DNA of 64,000 bases from JAFDZV01 sp035549015 (GTDB taxonomy: Bacteria; Bacteroidota; Ignavibacteria; OLB7), in the NCBI GenBank assembly GCA_035549015.1, contig DASZRW010000075.1:62001-126000 (forward strand). The letters are read 5' to 3'. Shown in pieces: positions 25,677 through 35,675 of this stretch. Position numbers and translations under genes: made by a program. The notes below the pieces were generated by a model that saw nothing but the letters and a program-made list of their open reading frames with translations, was not told the DNA's origin and searched no databases. Within the stretch, counting starts at the first letter, position 1. Each line of letters begins with the position of its first letter.

Positions 25677-26698
25677 GTTCGGTAGCTGTTCTCCCAGGCG
25701 CTCGATGCATCGTTCCATACCTGCCCGATGACAAGCGTGGGATCCCCCGCCGCATCGTTCGTGTAGTCGGCCTGCTGCGCATTCTTCCACGTACCGGTGC
25801 CGAAGGTGGCAGTCTCGTCCAGATCGTGGATGAGATTGTTGTTCCCGTCGTACGTGTGCGTGGTTCTGCGTATCGGGAACCAGAGGGAGTTCACAAAGAA
25901 GTCCATCTGCTCCTGCGTCGGCTTGTTCGCGGCATTGTAGGTATAGGAGATCCGGTAGTAGTCCGTCCAGGCGTTGCCCGTGGTATCCCAGAGCTGAAGG
26001 ACCGACTGCTGAACGGTGCCGTTACTGTTGTTGGTATAGACCTCCTGCTCGAACGGCTTCCAGCCGGCCGAGGCGGTATCCCACATCTCGGAGAGAGCGT
26101 TCGTGGCGTATCCGCCTGCACCGAATGTCTGGGTGGTTCTCAGATAGTTCAGCCATGCATCGCCAACCCAGGTCTCCACGAGCATCTGCGAGACCTTGTC
26201 CGAGCCGCTGTATGTGTAGCTGGTACGGGTTGCATTCTCCCAGGCGTTCGTTGTGTCGTTCCACTGCTGGGTGATGACCTGCGTGGGCCGGCCATTCGAG
26301 CCGTTGGTGAAGACATCCTTGGTCATCGGCTGCCATGCGGCGGCCACCGTATCCCATGTCTCCTCGAGACTGGAGACTTCGTATCCGCCGGCATCGTAGG
26401 TACTGGTGGTCCTGGTGTTGTTTCGCCAGGCACCGTTCACCCACTCCTCATTGAGAGTCTGGAGGAGATGATGTGACGATGAGGCCGCGCGGCCTCCCGA
26501 CGCAGGCACCTTCGATTCACCGGCTGTGATTCCGTTGGCCGCTGACGCCGCGCTGCCGGCGTTGCCGCGGCCTGCGGATATCCGGAGGCCGGAGACCGTG
26601 CTCCGGTGTTGCGGGTTCACGGGGCCGGCTCCCTGCCCAAGGGACTGCAGTGCGCAGAGGCAGAGAGCGGCAACGGATATGGACGCAATCTTCATCAT
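25370..26698 (-). CDS. T9SS-exported repeat protein, tandem paralogue B
   Basis: 442 aa, same layout as the gene at 23732: signal peptide ('MKIASISVAALCLCALQSLG'), then repeats such as 'AGGYEVSSLEETWDTVAAAW', 'AGGYATNALSEMWDTASAGW' and 'WTDYYRISYTYNAANKPTQEQ', then a C-terminal T9SS type A sorting domain almost identical to that of paralogue A. AGGAGCTCGATACC precedes the ATG. The function is unknown; surface display is likely. The strong similarity of the last 90 codons against weaker similarity upstream points to gene conversion. Confidence 0.85.
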   Translation of the reverse strand: MMKIASISVAALCLCALQSLGQGAGPVNPQHRSTVSGLRISAGRGNAGSAASAANGITAGESKVPASGGRAASSSHHLLQTLNEEWVNGAWRNNTRTTSTYDAGGYEVSSLEETWDTVAAAWQPMTKDVFTNGSNGRPTQVITQQWNDTTNAWENATRTSYTYSGSDKVSQMLVETWVGDAWLNYLRTTQTFGAGGYATNALSEMWDTASAGWKPFEQEVYTNNSNGTVQQSVLQLWDTTGNAWTDYYRISYTYNAANKPTQEQMDFFVNSLWFPIRRTTHTYDGNNNLIHDLDETATFGTGTWKNAQQADYTNDAAGDPTLVIGQVWNDASSAWENSYRTTMTYDTPGGVASARADEAFALYPNPAVGHCDLNFTLPAAATVDLSLVDGLGRTVATIIAQERMEAGEYHRMVDVGSLANGSYLAVLRVNGASTIRRVELVR

Positions 26699-26767
26699 GG
26701 TATCGAGCTCCTCATTACTATGTGACTATGAGATGTCATACAGCCTTGCCGGCCAACACCGGCAATC

Positions 26768-26775
26768 CAAATGTA
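26768..26775 (-). promoter_or_regulatory. Possible -7 box of T9SS paralogue B
   Basis: TACATTTG on the minus strand, about 70 bases before the start codon, fits TAnnTTTG exactly. The sister gene has TACATTCG at the corresponding site. No clear -33 box was seen. Confidence 0.35.
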
Positions 26776-26877
26776 GCGAAGCAGCCGAATGCGACATCTG
26801 ATCTGCGTCAATGTATCCGCTTCATGAAAAAACGCTTCCCGGCCCGGCAGGAACGACGCAGGCATACTGAAGCGTAA

Positions 26878-26915
26878 CGGGCACGAAGAACAGCCGGTGC
26901 TGCTCTTCGTGCCCG
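26878..26915 (-). terminator. Long hairpin downstream of the DUF11-like gene
   Basis: CGGGCACGAAGA pairs with TCTTCGTGCCCG, and the inner AACAGC/GCTGCT continues the stem with one mismatch around CGGT. It begins 25 bases past the stop at 26940. Confidence 0.8.
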
Positions 26916-26939
26916 CGACAATCAACGAGTGGCCGCGCG

Positions 26940-29900
26940 TCAGCGCAGCAGTTCCAGACGGAGCACCGTCGGCACGCCGTTCACACGGAGCGTGACGAGG
27001 TAGCTGCCGTTGGCAAGTGTGCCGAGATCCACCGCACGGTGGTACTGCCCGGCCTCCATCCGTTCGTGCGTGATGAACGTTGCCGCGGTGCGGCCCAGCG
27101 CGTCCACCAGTTCGAGATCGACGGTGCCGGCCATCGGGAGCGTGAAGCCCAGATCGCAGCGCCCCGTGGTTGGATTGGGGTAGGCGTTGAGCGATCCCAG
27201 TATCCCCGGGATCCCCTCCGGAACGTCCGCCCCGCCGCCGGTGGTGATGCCGGTGACAACGGTGGAGTCATGCCCCAGCTCCTGGCCGGCATCATCGTAG
27301 TACACGATCTCCACGCTCGGCTTCTGATCCTTGGAGGAGGTATAGAGCACCGTGAGGGTTGCGTCCGCGCCGCCGATTCCATCATCCAGCGGATGACGAA
27401 GCTCCAGCAGAATCGTCCGCTCCTTCACGCGTATCGACTCGTAGAGATCATTGCAGTCCGCCGCGGTATCGCACGGGAACGATGCTCCCGTCACCGCCAC
27501 GATCGTCTCCACCGGGTCCGAATGGCGAATGGCAATCGCCCGGATATTCTTCCCCTTCGCCTTGTCGCGCGGGAATGCAATCCGGTACGCATGCAGCTTC
27601 GCACGCTCCTGGATGTCGATCGGCGTGCCGATCGGGATCACATCCTTCTTCGTTGCCTTCCATGGTCCGTACTGCGTGGTGCAGCTGTCGCCGTCGCAGT
27701 GATAGATGGTGACGTTCACATTCCCCACCCAGCCGATCGTGTAATCGATGCCGAGGTTGAACTGCACGGTGTTGTTGGCAGGCATGCCGTGCACCGGCAG
27801 GATCTGCGTGTAGCCCACGGAGGTGCCGAACGGCCACGGCTTCCATACGCCGTCGATATACAGGCCGCCGCCGTTCACGCCGGGACCGCCGGGCGGAGGC
27901 GTGACGCTGACCTTGACGCTACAGATCGGCGAGGCCGGCACCTTCAGGTTGTAGATCGTGAAGGTGCGTCCGCTGAGATCCAGATCCACGAACGGGAACG
28001 GCTTCACGGACATGGAGTCGCAGCGGGCCTGAGGCGCGCGATTGCACCGGAAGCAGACGGTGTCGCGGCACTCCACCTTCTGCCCGGTGGCGGGCGAGAC
28101 GATGGTGGCGATCAGCTCGATGCAGATCTCACCGCTTGCCGTCGTGCTGGAGGCATCGATATCCAGATTCAGCGGCGACTGCCCCGTACATCCGGTATTG
28201 AAGTTGAGCGTGCCGCTCGTGGTGCCGGCAAGGCTTGGCGGCACCGTGCTTGTCGGCAGGCACGGCAGCGTCTGCACATTGTTCACCATCGCGCCCGGCG
28301 TGGTGCTTCCGGCCGGCGGCAGCACGTTGTACTGCAGGCTGGCCGTGGCGCCCAGCGCGTTGGAGAGGATGATGTGATAATGGCAGCAGCTATCCGCATG
28401 CCCCTCCAGCCAGAAGCCCTTGCAGGGGCTGGTGTTCTCCTTCACGGTAACGCAGGCCGGCACGGACTGCGTGGAGAGGCATGTCGTGGTCCCCACCGGC
28501 GAAGCCTGCACGGCAATGGAGTTGCACGCCGTGTTTCCCACCTTCGCCGATGCCGGAACGTTCGCCGTGACGAACACGTCCAGCGTGCCGCCGGGCGCCA
28601 GCGTTGTCGAGCCGCCGGAGACGGTGAAGGAGAAGGTGCTCCCCGCGAACGATCCATACGTTCCGGCGGTCACCGGGCCAACGCCCACGCCGGACCCCGG
28701 ATCCACCACGCCGCAGAAGCCGCCGCATGTCGTTGTCCGCTGCGGGTTCCTGGTGTTGGCGGAACTGTTGAAGCCCACCGTGTATCCTGCCGGCGCATTC
28801 ACGTTCGGGCCTGCCGTCACCGGCAGATCGAACTGGCTGCCGCGCGTTGCGTAGGCCGGCAGCACCGTGATGTCGCCGATATGCGGCATGATATCCAGCA
28901 GGCAGATGTTCGTCAGCGTCAGATTGCCGGTGTTCTTCAGTCGCAGCCGGAACTCCACCGGACCTCCGGCCGGTACCGTTGCGGTTGAGGAGAATGTGCC
29001 GGATGGAATCTTGGGCCGCACCTCCTTCAACAGCGTGAGCTGCGCGATGGCATTCACCGTGAGCGTGGCCACGTTGGATGTGACCGGCGTGGTCAGGTTG
29101 CCCGCGGAGAAGGTGAAGGTATTGTTGTACTGACCCGGCGGCATCGGCGGGTTGTCGCCGATCTTCACGTCGAACTCGATCGTCAGATAGTCCACCGTCC
29201 CGTCACATCGATGCGGCAGCACAGGGAACGTCCAGACGAGGTTGGTATCTCCCACCGATGGAGTCGTGATGGATCCGCCGATCTGCGTGGGGACCGTCGT
29301 GGTAAGCGAACAGCAGGGGGGCGTGTAGATGCTCACACCCCAGTTCACCGTGCCGTATGCATAGGTGGGATTGCCCACATACGTAAGCCCGCTGGGAAGG
29401 AGATCGGTGATCGTGCAGGGGAGCGCATCGATGTTCCCCACGTTCGCCACCGCCATTCGCCATCGCACGATGTTGCCGGGAACGAACGGTCCGGCCGTCA
29501 ACGGCGAGCAGCTTGGCCCGCAGGACCCCATGAAGAGTTTGGTGGCAAGGATCTTCGGCCGCAGCGAGTCCACCGGCTTCGTGTGCGTGGCGGTTATCTG
29601 CGAGAGGTTGGTTGCCTGCGCCGTTACGGTGTTGATGATGTTCTGCCCGACGGCCACCGGCGTGAACGGCGGCGCGTAACTGGCGTTGCGAACGCAGACA
29701 TCCAGATAGTTCACCAGCGACTGCGTGATGGCGATCGGCTGGCCGTACTCCCACCGCACCTTGCAGACATTGGTTGGCAGCGTGGTCAGCGTCTGGAGCC
29801 CCGGCGTGTTGTACACAACGGTTGTACATGGCACCGCGCTGCAGCTTCCTCCGCTGTAGCAGTACACCTTCAGCGTCACCGGCGTGTATGCAGCCTGAAC

Positions 29901-31001
29901 GTTCGTCCGGATCGCCGACACATCGAGCGTGGTGGGAAGATTATCCTCCATCACGAAGCTCGGCTGGGCAACGTTGCCGCTGTTGTAGTAGGAGAGCGTG
30001 TACGACCCGCAGCATCCCGGCGTGAACGACGGATAGTAGTACGGGTTGGAGGGGTAGTAGATGTTGATGGAGAGCCCCTTCCAGAGCGAGCCGGATGGAT
30101 TGGCCGCGCAGAGCGTGACGTTCGCCGTGTCCGAGAACACACCCCCCTTCACCGTATCGCACGGCGTCTTGTATGTCAGGCTGGCCGTATTGGTCACCGT
30201 TTGGTTCTGCGCGAACGTCGGCGAGGGGAACGTGACATGGATGTATTCACAGTACCACGCATTCCACGGCGACACATTCAGCGTGGTGCTTCCGGGGCCG
30301 CCGAACGAGATGCTGGTCCCGGTCTGCGTGAACGTGCTCCACCATCCGGAGACGGAGGTAACAACGGCGCCCGGCGGGAGCACGTCCTTCAGGATGATAT
30401 TCGTGAGATTCAATCCGCCGATGTCGCCACCGGACGGGTTGATCACGCAGATGCGGAACACCACGTCGTTGTCGACCGCGCATCCCGCAACCAGCGCCTT
30501 CTCAAAGGTCCACTTGTTCGTGGCGGATGCCGTGAGGCAGACCGTGTTGGAGGAGATGGTCTGTCCCTGGCCAAGCTGGATCGTCGCCGTGTTGCAGGCG
30601 CGCGTGCCGTTGCATGTCACCCCCGGCTTGAAGCGGGCATTGATCTGCACCGTGCCGGCGCCCGCTGACGCGGTCAGGCCGGTCAGCGAAAATGTCACCG
30701 TATTGCCGGCGATCGATGACGCCGGCAATGTGCTGATGACGTCCAGCTCCGGTGGAACCGGATCGGTAATGGTGATGGTGCCGGGCGCTCCGCCGGACCA
30801 GCTATACGCAAGCGTATAGGTGAACGGCTGCCCGGAGGGGACAGGGCTTGTTGCGTTGACGGACTTCGTCAATGTGAGGCTGATGTTCGTGCCCTGAGCC
30901 GTCAGGGATTGAACCGACACGAGCAGCAGAAGTGCGAGAGCGGGGAGGGCAGAGAGGAGGTATCGCCATCTCCCTCGTACCGAAGCGGTGTAGAGGTGCA
31001 T
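26940..31001 (-). CDS. Large T9SS-exported adhesin-like protein with DUF11-type repeats
   Basis: 1353 aa. I prefer the ATG at 31001 over an in-frame TTG at 31013, because GGAG lies six bases before it. The signal peptide has its core at about 15-32 and ends in A-Q. The body is a series of beta-sandwich repeats resembling the DUF11/'conserved repeat' family ('FTYTLAYSWSGGAPGTITITDPVPPELDV', split by others such as 'NVGNIDALPCTITDLLPSG', 'NTGNLTLTNICLLDIMP'), many with Cys pairs. A late segment (about 1150-1270) has 'RIAFPRDKAKGKNIRAIAIR'-like sequence before the C-terminal sorting domain ('AYPNPTTGRCDLGFTLP', 'DALGRTAATF', 'GSYLVTLRVNG'). A surface or matrix role is inferred. Confidence 0.85.
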   Translation of the reverse strand: MHLYTASVRGRWRYLLSALPALALLLLVSVQSLTAQGTNISLTLTKSVNATSPVPSGQPFTYTLAYSWSGGAPGTITITDPVPPELDVISTLPASSIAGNTVTFSLTGLTASAGAGTVQINARFKPGVTCNGTRACNTATIQLGQGQTISSNTVCLTASATNKWTFEKALVAGCAVDNDVVFRICVINPSGGDIGGLNLTNIILKDVLPPGAVVTSVSGWWSTFTQTGTSISFGGPGSTTLNVSPWNAWYCEYIHVTFPSPTFAQNQTVTNTASLTYKTPCDTVKGGVFSDTANVTLCAANPSGSLWKGLSINIYYPSNPYYYPSFTPGCCGSYTLSYYNSGNVAQPSFVMEDNLPTTLDVSAIRTNVQAAYTPVTLKVYCYSGGSCSAVPCTTVVYNTPGLQTLTTLPTNVCKVRWEYGQPIAITQSLVNYLDVCVRNASYAPPFTPVAVGQNIINTVTAQATNLSQITATHTKPVDSLRPKILATKLFMGSCGPSCSPLTAGPFVPGNIVRWRMAVANVGNIDALPCTITDLLPSGLTYVGNPTYAYGTVNWGVSIYTPPCCSLTTTVPTQIGGSITTPSVGDTNLVWTFPVLPHRCDGTVDYLTIEFDVKIGDNPPMPPGQYNNTFTFSAGNLTTPVTSNVATLTVNAIAQLTLLKEVRPKIPSGTFSSTATVPAGGPVEFRLRLKNTGNLTLTNICLLDIMPHIGDITVLPAYATRGSQFDLPVTAGPNVNAPAGYTVGFNSSANTRNPQRTTTCGGFCGVVDPGSGVGVGPVTAGTYGSFAGSTFSFTVSGGSTTLAPGGTLDVFVTANVPASAKVGNTACNSIAVQASPVGTTTCLSTQSVPACVTVKENTSPCKGFWLEGHADSCCHYHIILSNALGATASLQYNVLPPAGSTTPGAMVNNVQTLPCLPTSTVPPSLAGTTSGTLNFNTGCTGQSPLNLDIDASSTTASGEICIELIATIVSPATGQKVECRDTVCFRCNRAPQARCDSMSVKPFPFVDLDLSGRTFTIYNLKVPASPICSVKVSVTPPPGGPGVNGGGLYIDGVWKPWPFGTSVGYTQILPVHGMPANNTVQFNLGIDYTIGWVGNVNVTIYHCDGDSCTTQYGPWKATKKDVIPIGTPIDIQERAKLHAYRIAFPRDKAKGKNIRAIAIRHSDPVETIVAVTGASFPCDTAADCNDLYESIRVKERTILLELRHPLDDGIGGADATLTVLYTSSKDQKPSVEIVYYDDAGQELGHDSTVVTGITTGGGADVPEGIPGILGSLNAYPNPTTGRCDLGFTLPMAGTVDLELVDALGRTAATFITHERMEAGQYHRAVDLGTLANGSYLVTLRVNGVPTVLRLELLR

Positions 31002-31857
31002 CGTGGTCTCCAATGCATGACAGGTGCGGTCTGGGGTAGGAGAAGATACTCAATCGCGCAGACCTTCCTAGGAACATCTGCGCGACAGTCCCCCATCGTT
31101 GTGCATATCCGGTGCTGCAACACGTGCCGCATCGCGATATCGAACGGATGCGATCAACCTACGGCGGAGCCGCAGGAGCAGCAATCGGGGAGATCGGGTA
31201 TTCGGCAGGATCACCGGATTGTGGTAGCGTGGCGCGGCGCATCCCGGTATCGACGGCGCACTCCGCGCCAATGCACCCGGCGCCGGCGAATTGCCTTCAC
31301 GAAGTTGTCGCGGCTCACTGTTGCGCATATCGCGCATCGGACCGCGCTGCGGTACATCCGGCTTTCGGAATGGTGTGGCGACGTTGTACTCCGCGATACT
31401 GCCGGCCATCAGGCGCTCGATCGCGCACGGTGCCTCAACGATCCGCGACGTGTGGCGCTGCGCGAAGCACCGCGCGCGAATTGGACATCACCTACCCGGT
31501 ACCCAAAGATGTACTCATCACCCGGCCGGCATGCGCGATAACTTGCGTTCAGTCCTCCCAGACTCCTCCCCGCTCACCCCGCATCCCCCTGTTCGATCGT
31601 TGATCCGCATGCCGTGCAGGCACGCCCGTCGGGCGCGGCTGTACCGCTTGGCGCGGGGTCATGGGTTACCCATGTCCGCACGTAACCGCGTGAAGGATCG
31701 GCGTCCGGCAACGAACAGTCGCGGCGGGATCGCATGCCGTTCGGCCTGTGGTTCATGCCGTACCCTTTCAACCAACGGCTTCCACCCGTGGCGGCCCGCA
31801 GGCCTGCACGGGTGTGGCCTGCACGCTCTGCGGTGGAACCGTCCAACGGAGAGTATC
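31002..31857. other. Divergent intergenic region, 856 bp
   Basis: Separates two divergently transcribed T9SS genes and should hold both promoters, but no clear TAnnTTTG box stands out. Near 31798-31822 GCAGGCC and GGCCTGC can pair in the leader of the plus-strand gene. Open frames here are His/Arg/Ser-rich and unconvincing. Confidence 0.5.
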
Positions 31858-33879
31858 ATGACACGACATCTTCGGACCAGGTTCGGAACGTGCGCTGCCT
31901 GGATAGCTGCGGTGATCTTCCTGCCGCTGATCGCAGGCACCGCGCACGCACAACGATGGGAATACTTCTACGGCGGCCCCCAGATGGAGCAGGGACACGG
32001 CGGCGTACAACCGGTTTCCTCCGGCGGCTACATTTCCGTGGCATCCACCAATTCCACACCTACGCAGGACATCTATGTTGTACGCACGGACGATCGCGGC
32101 GGCAAGTTCTGGGAGGCGACCTACGACATCGCCGGCAACATCGACATCCCCTACGATATCCTGGAACTCGCCAACGGGAACTTTGCCATCACCGGCTACA
32201 CCAGCAACTCGGTAAACGGAGTTGCACGGCGCGACATGTTCATCCTGATCCTCGACCGCTGCGGCGCCATCGTCAAGTTCAGGACGTTCGGTACGCCGGA
32301 CTACGAAGAGGTGGGTTACGACATCATCGAGACTCGCAGCGGCGACCCGAGCAAGGGAACGCATGTTGGCGACCTGGTTGTAGCCGGCTATACCACCTGG
32401 ACATTCCCCACGCGCGGAGCCACCGATGCGTGGCTGATCCGTGTGGACCAGGCCAATCTGAACATCATCTGGTCCAAGCGTTACGAGATCGGAAACGGAC
32501 TGGAGGTGGGCGCGGACGATCTGCTCTACGCGCTCGACGAATGCGTTTCCACCCCTTCGCTGGACAGCAACAACTTCTACACCTCGGACATCGTTGCCGT
32601 GGGCTACACGAGAAGCCCGTACACCAGGGCGAATCCGCACACGGGAGCGCCAAGCAAGGACGGCCTGATGCTCCGCGTGAACGGGAACACCGGCCTGCTC
32701 CCGGCGAACACCTTCCCCGGCACGCACGGCAACGGCTGGGATGAAGAACTTCGCTCCGTGGAGGAACTGGAGGAGCCGGCAAACGCCAATCGCGGCAACA
32801 TCGTTGCCGTGGGCTACACGGAGTCCACCACTCCGAGCAGGGAGGCGTACCTGGTGCGTACACCGAAGGAGGTCTGGCGCAGGATCAACGACCGCCAGTT
32901 GGGTGACAACGCCACTCTTCCGGACGATGGTTTCTGCGTTCGCGAGATCCGCTCCACGGACATGGGGCTGACGGCGGGCAACCTGATCGTGACCGGATAC
33001 GTGACTACGCTGCCGGCAAACATTCCGGGCTGGGGAAATCAGGATGTGTTCCTGCAGGAGTATCAGGGAACCCTGGTACCGGTTGCCCCAACAACACGCA
33101 TCTACGGCGGCACCGGCGACGACTACGGTTGGTCGTGCTTCCCGGTAGGACAGAAGATGAACTGCCGTACCCCGGGCTTCGTTGCATGCGCCACCTCGAA
33201 CAGTGTGCTCTGCAACCCGGCCAACCTTCCGCAGATGTATCTGTTGAAGACCAACAACGTGCGGAGCACGAATTGCAAGGATGCGAATCTGAACAAGGTG
33301 GACGCCATCCCGATCCTGCCATGGGACAGCCTGAAGGCGAACATCCTGGACCTGAATTACTACTACGATACCACGGTAAAGCGCACGTGCCAGAACTGGG
33401 GGTGCCTGATCTGTGTGACGGCGGATCTCACAGTGATCTGCCCGATTCCGCCATGCCCGGCCGGCAACTGCGGCGTGAACGATACCACGCCGCCGCGCGA
33501 TACGTTGATCACCGATACCACGCGGCACGATACCATCAACCCGCGGCCATGCCCGCCGTACTGCGATTCGGTGCCGCCGATGAAGCCGGCGCCCGGACTC
33601 CCCGGCGGGGCCGATGTATCGAACAGATTGGTGGCGATTCCCAATCCCGTGAAGGTTGGGGAGGCGTTCGCCATCGACATGGCGATGGATCGGGAGGCTC
33701 ACGTGGATATCACTGTCACCGACATCCAGGGTGAACTGGTGACGGAGAGAACCGGCACGTACAAACCAGGCAATCGGCAATTCCCGATCGAGACGGACGG
33801 ATGGGCCCCAGGAGCCTATCTGGTCAAGATATCGGACGGCACGCACTCCGTCACCGCAAAGGTGGTGGTGACGAAGTAG
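31858..33879 (+). CDS. T9SS-exported repeat protein (propeller-like)
   Basis: 673 aa. The start at 31858 follows ACGGAGAG and opens a signal peptide (core 'AAWIAAVIFLPLIAGTAHA'). The body repeats units of the type 'GGYISVASTN...DIYVVRTDDRGGKFWEATYD' and 'GNIVAVGYT...REAYLVRTPKE', which are common in predicted beta-propeller surface proteins. Near residue 540 there is a Cys-rich, Asp-Thr-Pro-rich stretch. The last 80 residues are a T9SS sorting domain ('VAIPNPVKVGEAFAIDMAM', 'DIQGELVTERTG', 'GAYLVKISDG'). It is related to the gene at 47764, which lacks this sorting domain. The function is unknown. Confidence 0.85.
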   Translation: MTRHLRTRFGTCAAWIAAVIFLPLIAGTAHAQRWEYFYGGPQMEQGHGGVQPVSSGGYISVASTNSTPTQDIYVVRTDDRGGKFWEATYDIAGNIDIPYDILELANGNFAITGYTSNSVNGVARRDMFILILDRCGAIVKFRTFGTPDYEEVGYDIIETRSGDPSKGTHVGDLVVAGYTTWTFPTRGATDAWLIRVDQANLNIIWSKRYEIGNGLEVGADDLLYALDECVSTPSLDSNNFYTSDIVAVGYTRSPYTRANPHTGAPSKDGLMLRVNGNTGLLPANTFPGTHGNGWDEELRSVEELEEPANANRGNIVAVGYTESTTPSREAYLVRTPKEVWRRINDRQLGDNATLPDDGFCVREIRSTDMGLTAGNLIVTGYVTTLPANIPGWGNQDVFLQEYQGTLVPVAPTTRIYGGTGDDYGWSCFPVGQKMNCRTPGFVACATSNSVLCNPANLPQMYLLKTNNVRSTNCKDANLNKVDAIPILPWDSLKANILDLNYYYDTTVKRTCQNWGCLICVTADLTVICPIPPCPAGNCGVNDTTPPRDTLITDTTRHDTINPRPCPPYCDSVPPMKPAPGLPGGADVSNRLVAIPNPVKVGEAFAIDMAMDREAHVDITVTDIQGELVTERTGTYKPGNRQFPIETDGWAPGAYLVKISDGTHSVTAKVVVTK

Positions 33880-33906
33880 CGGCCTCGCCGTTTGAATGAA
33901 TCGAAC

Positions 33907-33939
33907 GCGGCCGCTCCGCACATGAGGTGGAGCGGCCGC
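33907..33939 (+). terminator. Hairpin after the T9SS gene
   Basis: GCGGCCGCTCC and GGAGCGGCCGC form an 11-bp perfect stem around an 11-base loop, 27 bases after the stop. No T-run follows. Confidence 0.65.
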
Positions 33940-34138
33940 TGCATGTCGCTGCCTTCCATTGCCCGTCCCTTCATTGCTCCCGCATCGACATTCCCGGTTG
34001 CGACGGGTCCGGGGAATAGTACATTCGCATTGAACGGAACGCTGGCGGAGTGCCCCACCGTACACTGCCGCACAGTTGCACGGGACCATGTTCCGCAGCC
34101 CGATGCAACGATACACACGTACCCACAGGACCACACCC

Positions 34139-35299
34139 ATGCCCGACAACTCCAGGCCCGGCGAGACGCCCGGCAATCCGCTCCCGCCCAATACGCCGGC
34201 GGCGCCATACTATGTGCGCACGCCGATCCAGATCGAAATCGTGAACGCTTCGGCGGCTGAGCTCGCGGCATGGGTGGCCGGGGAGAGGCCGCAGCGCGAT
34301 GCGCATGGCGATGCCCTGATCACCGTATCGTTGCCGGCAGGCCGGGCGGGCGGCGCGGAAACCCCGCCGGCGAAGGCGGCCGGAAATACGCTCCACGGCT
34401 CCGGCACGAAGGAGGATCCCTACACCACCGCCGGCGTGCTCTATGCAACGGCACCAGTCAGCTTCGCGTTCGCCGGTATCACTCCGGCGATGCTGGGCCT
34501 GGAGGCAAAGGGAGAATGGCTATTCGCGCTGCACAACACTCCTGATGCCATCACGGCGATACCGGATGACCCAACCGAATACTCCGACGGCGGATCGCGC
34601 ATCTACCGCTACAACGCTGCGCCGGAACGCGGCGCCGGGCTGCCGAGTGTGGATGAGGAGGCCCTGGCGAACATCGAAGCACATCTCCGGGCATACATTC
34701 CCGGCGAACGCTTCGTGCTGCACGAGGTCGGTTCGGACAAGGTTCGCCTTGATATACACATATACTCCCCCGCTCCGGAGCGCAACTTCTACACACTGGT
34801 CACCGTCGGCATGAGCCACCGGGCAATGAACGTACCCCGGGAGTTTCCCGAATGCCGGTATACGGAGCTGATGATATGCCTGCCGGCGGACTGGCCGCTG
34901 GGCGATGACGATCTGAAGAACGACACCAACAACTGGCCGCTGCGGTGGTTGAGACTTCTGGCATACTTCCCGCACGACTTCAACACCTGGCTCTGGACCG
35001 GACACACGCTGCCGAACGGCGATCCTGCACGGCAGCTAAGCCCGACAGTTCGTTTTACCGGCATGGCCATTGCTCCTCCCATCACCCTTCCTGCAGGGTT
35101 CGGCACCGTGCCGGTGCGCGACGGCAAGACGGTACGGATACAGGCGGTGCTCCCCGTGTACGATAACGAGTTGGAGTACAAACTGGCGAAGGGGGCCGAT
35201 GCCCTGTTCGATCTGTTCGACCGCAACAACGTCAGCGAACTGCTGGACCCGAACCGCCCGAGCGTTATCCCCAGGAAACGCTTCCTCGGCCTGTTCTGA
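34139..35299 (+). CDS. Hypothetical cytosolic protein
   Basis: 386 aa; family not recognised. The ATG at 34139 follows AGGA; the upstream TTG-started extension lacks support. The N-terminal 30 residues are Pro-rich ('PGETPGNPLPPNTPAAP'), then 'YYVRTPIQIEIVNASAAELAAW'. The first half contains a hydrophilic domain ending in 'IYRYNA'. The second half contains 'HLRAYIPGERFVLHEVGSDKVRLDIHIY' and 'VTVGMSHRAMNVPREFPECRYTEL', 'MICLPADWPL', 'WPLRWLRLLAYFPHDFNTWL', resembling suppressor-of-fused-like proteins (inference from the 'TVGMS..M..P.....YTELM..LP..W' pattern). There is no signal peptide, and it appears monocistronic. Confidence 0.7.
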   Translation: MPDNSRPGETPGNPLPPNTPAAPYYVRTPIQIEIVNASAAELAAWVAGERPQRDAHGDALITVSLPAGRAGGAETPPAKAAGNTLHGSGTKEDPYTTAGVLYATAPVSFAFAGITPAMLGLEAKGEWLFALHNTPDAITAIPDDPTEYSDGGSRIYRYNAAPERGAGLPSVDEEALANIEAHLRAYIPGERFVLHEVGSDKVRLDIHIYSPAPERNFYTLVTVGMSHRAMNVPREFPECRYTELMICLPADWPLGDDDLKNDTNNWPLRWLRLLAYFPHDFNTWLWTGHTLPNGDPARQLSPTVRFTGMAIAPPITLPAGFGTVPVRDGKTVRIQAVLPVYDNELEYKLAKGADALFDLFDRNNVSELLDPNRPSVIPRKRFLGLF

Positions 35300-35675
35300 A
35301 CGGTGCCGCGCGGCCGGACGCGGACGCACCATGTATCGTATTGCGATGGATGGGGCCATCGTGCGTTGCAGGCAGGAGAAGACGGCCACGAGCCGAAGAC
35401 GCAGCGGTGGCATACCGAACCGCTCCGCCTGCGATCCGAGTCTCTGCCTGCAACCGCACTCCTGCTCTGCACCTCTGCCTTGCGAGGTCGTCACGACCCC
35501 ACGTGGCACTGCCTCGGCATTGTTGAGAACACTCGCAACACCACTTCGAAGGTGGCGGTTCCGGGTAGGAAGCTGCCGGATGCTATTTTGGCCAAAGGAC
35601 ACATAGGACGGTGCGGATTTCGGGAGACTTTGCCGACGGATTCGTCACGGTGCAACTCAATCGGGAACGAACTTC
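35300..35675. other. Intergenic region upstream of the DUF262 gene
   Basis: 376 bp with no credible gene. Base composition falls here and through the next gene, suggesting the left edge of an acquired segment. 'TATTTTGG' at about 35585 is a weak -7-like sequence. No repeat or integration site was recognised. Confidence 0.4.

Noticed and set aside
27039..28988. A plus-strand open frame of about 649 codons
   Set aside because: Antisense to the DUF11-like gene, with Arg/His-rich sequence and no motif.
31798..31822. Riboswitch in the leader of the T9SS gene at 31858
   Set aside because: Only a simple 7-bp GCAGGCC/GGCCTGC pairing; no conserved riboswitch core.
31768..34191. A minus-strand open frame of about 807 codons
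   Set aside because: It overlaps the real T9SS gene at 31858, which has a signal peptide, repeats and a sorting domain.
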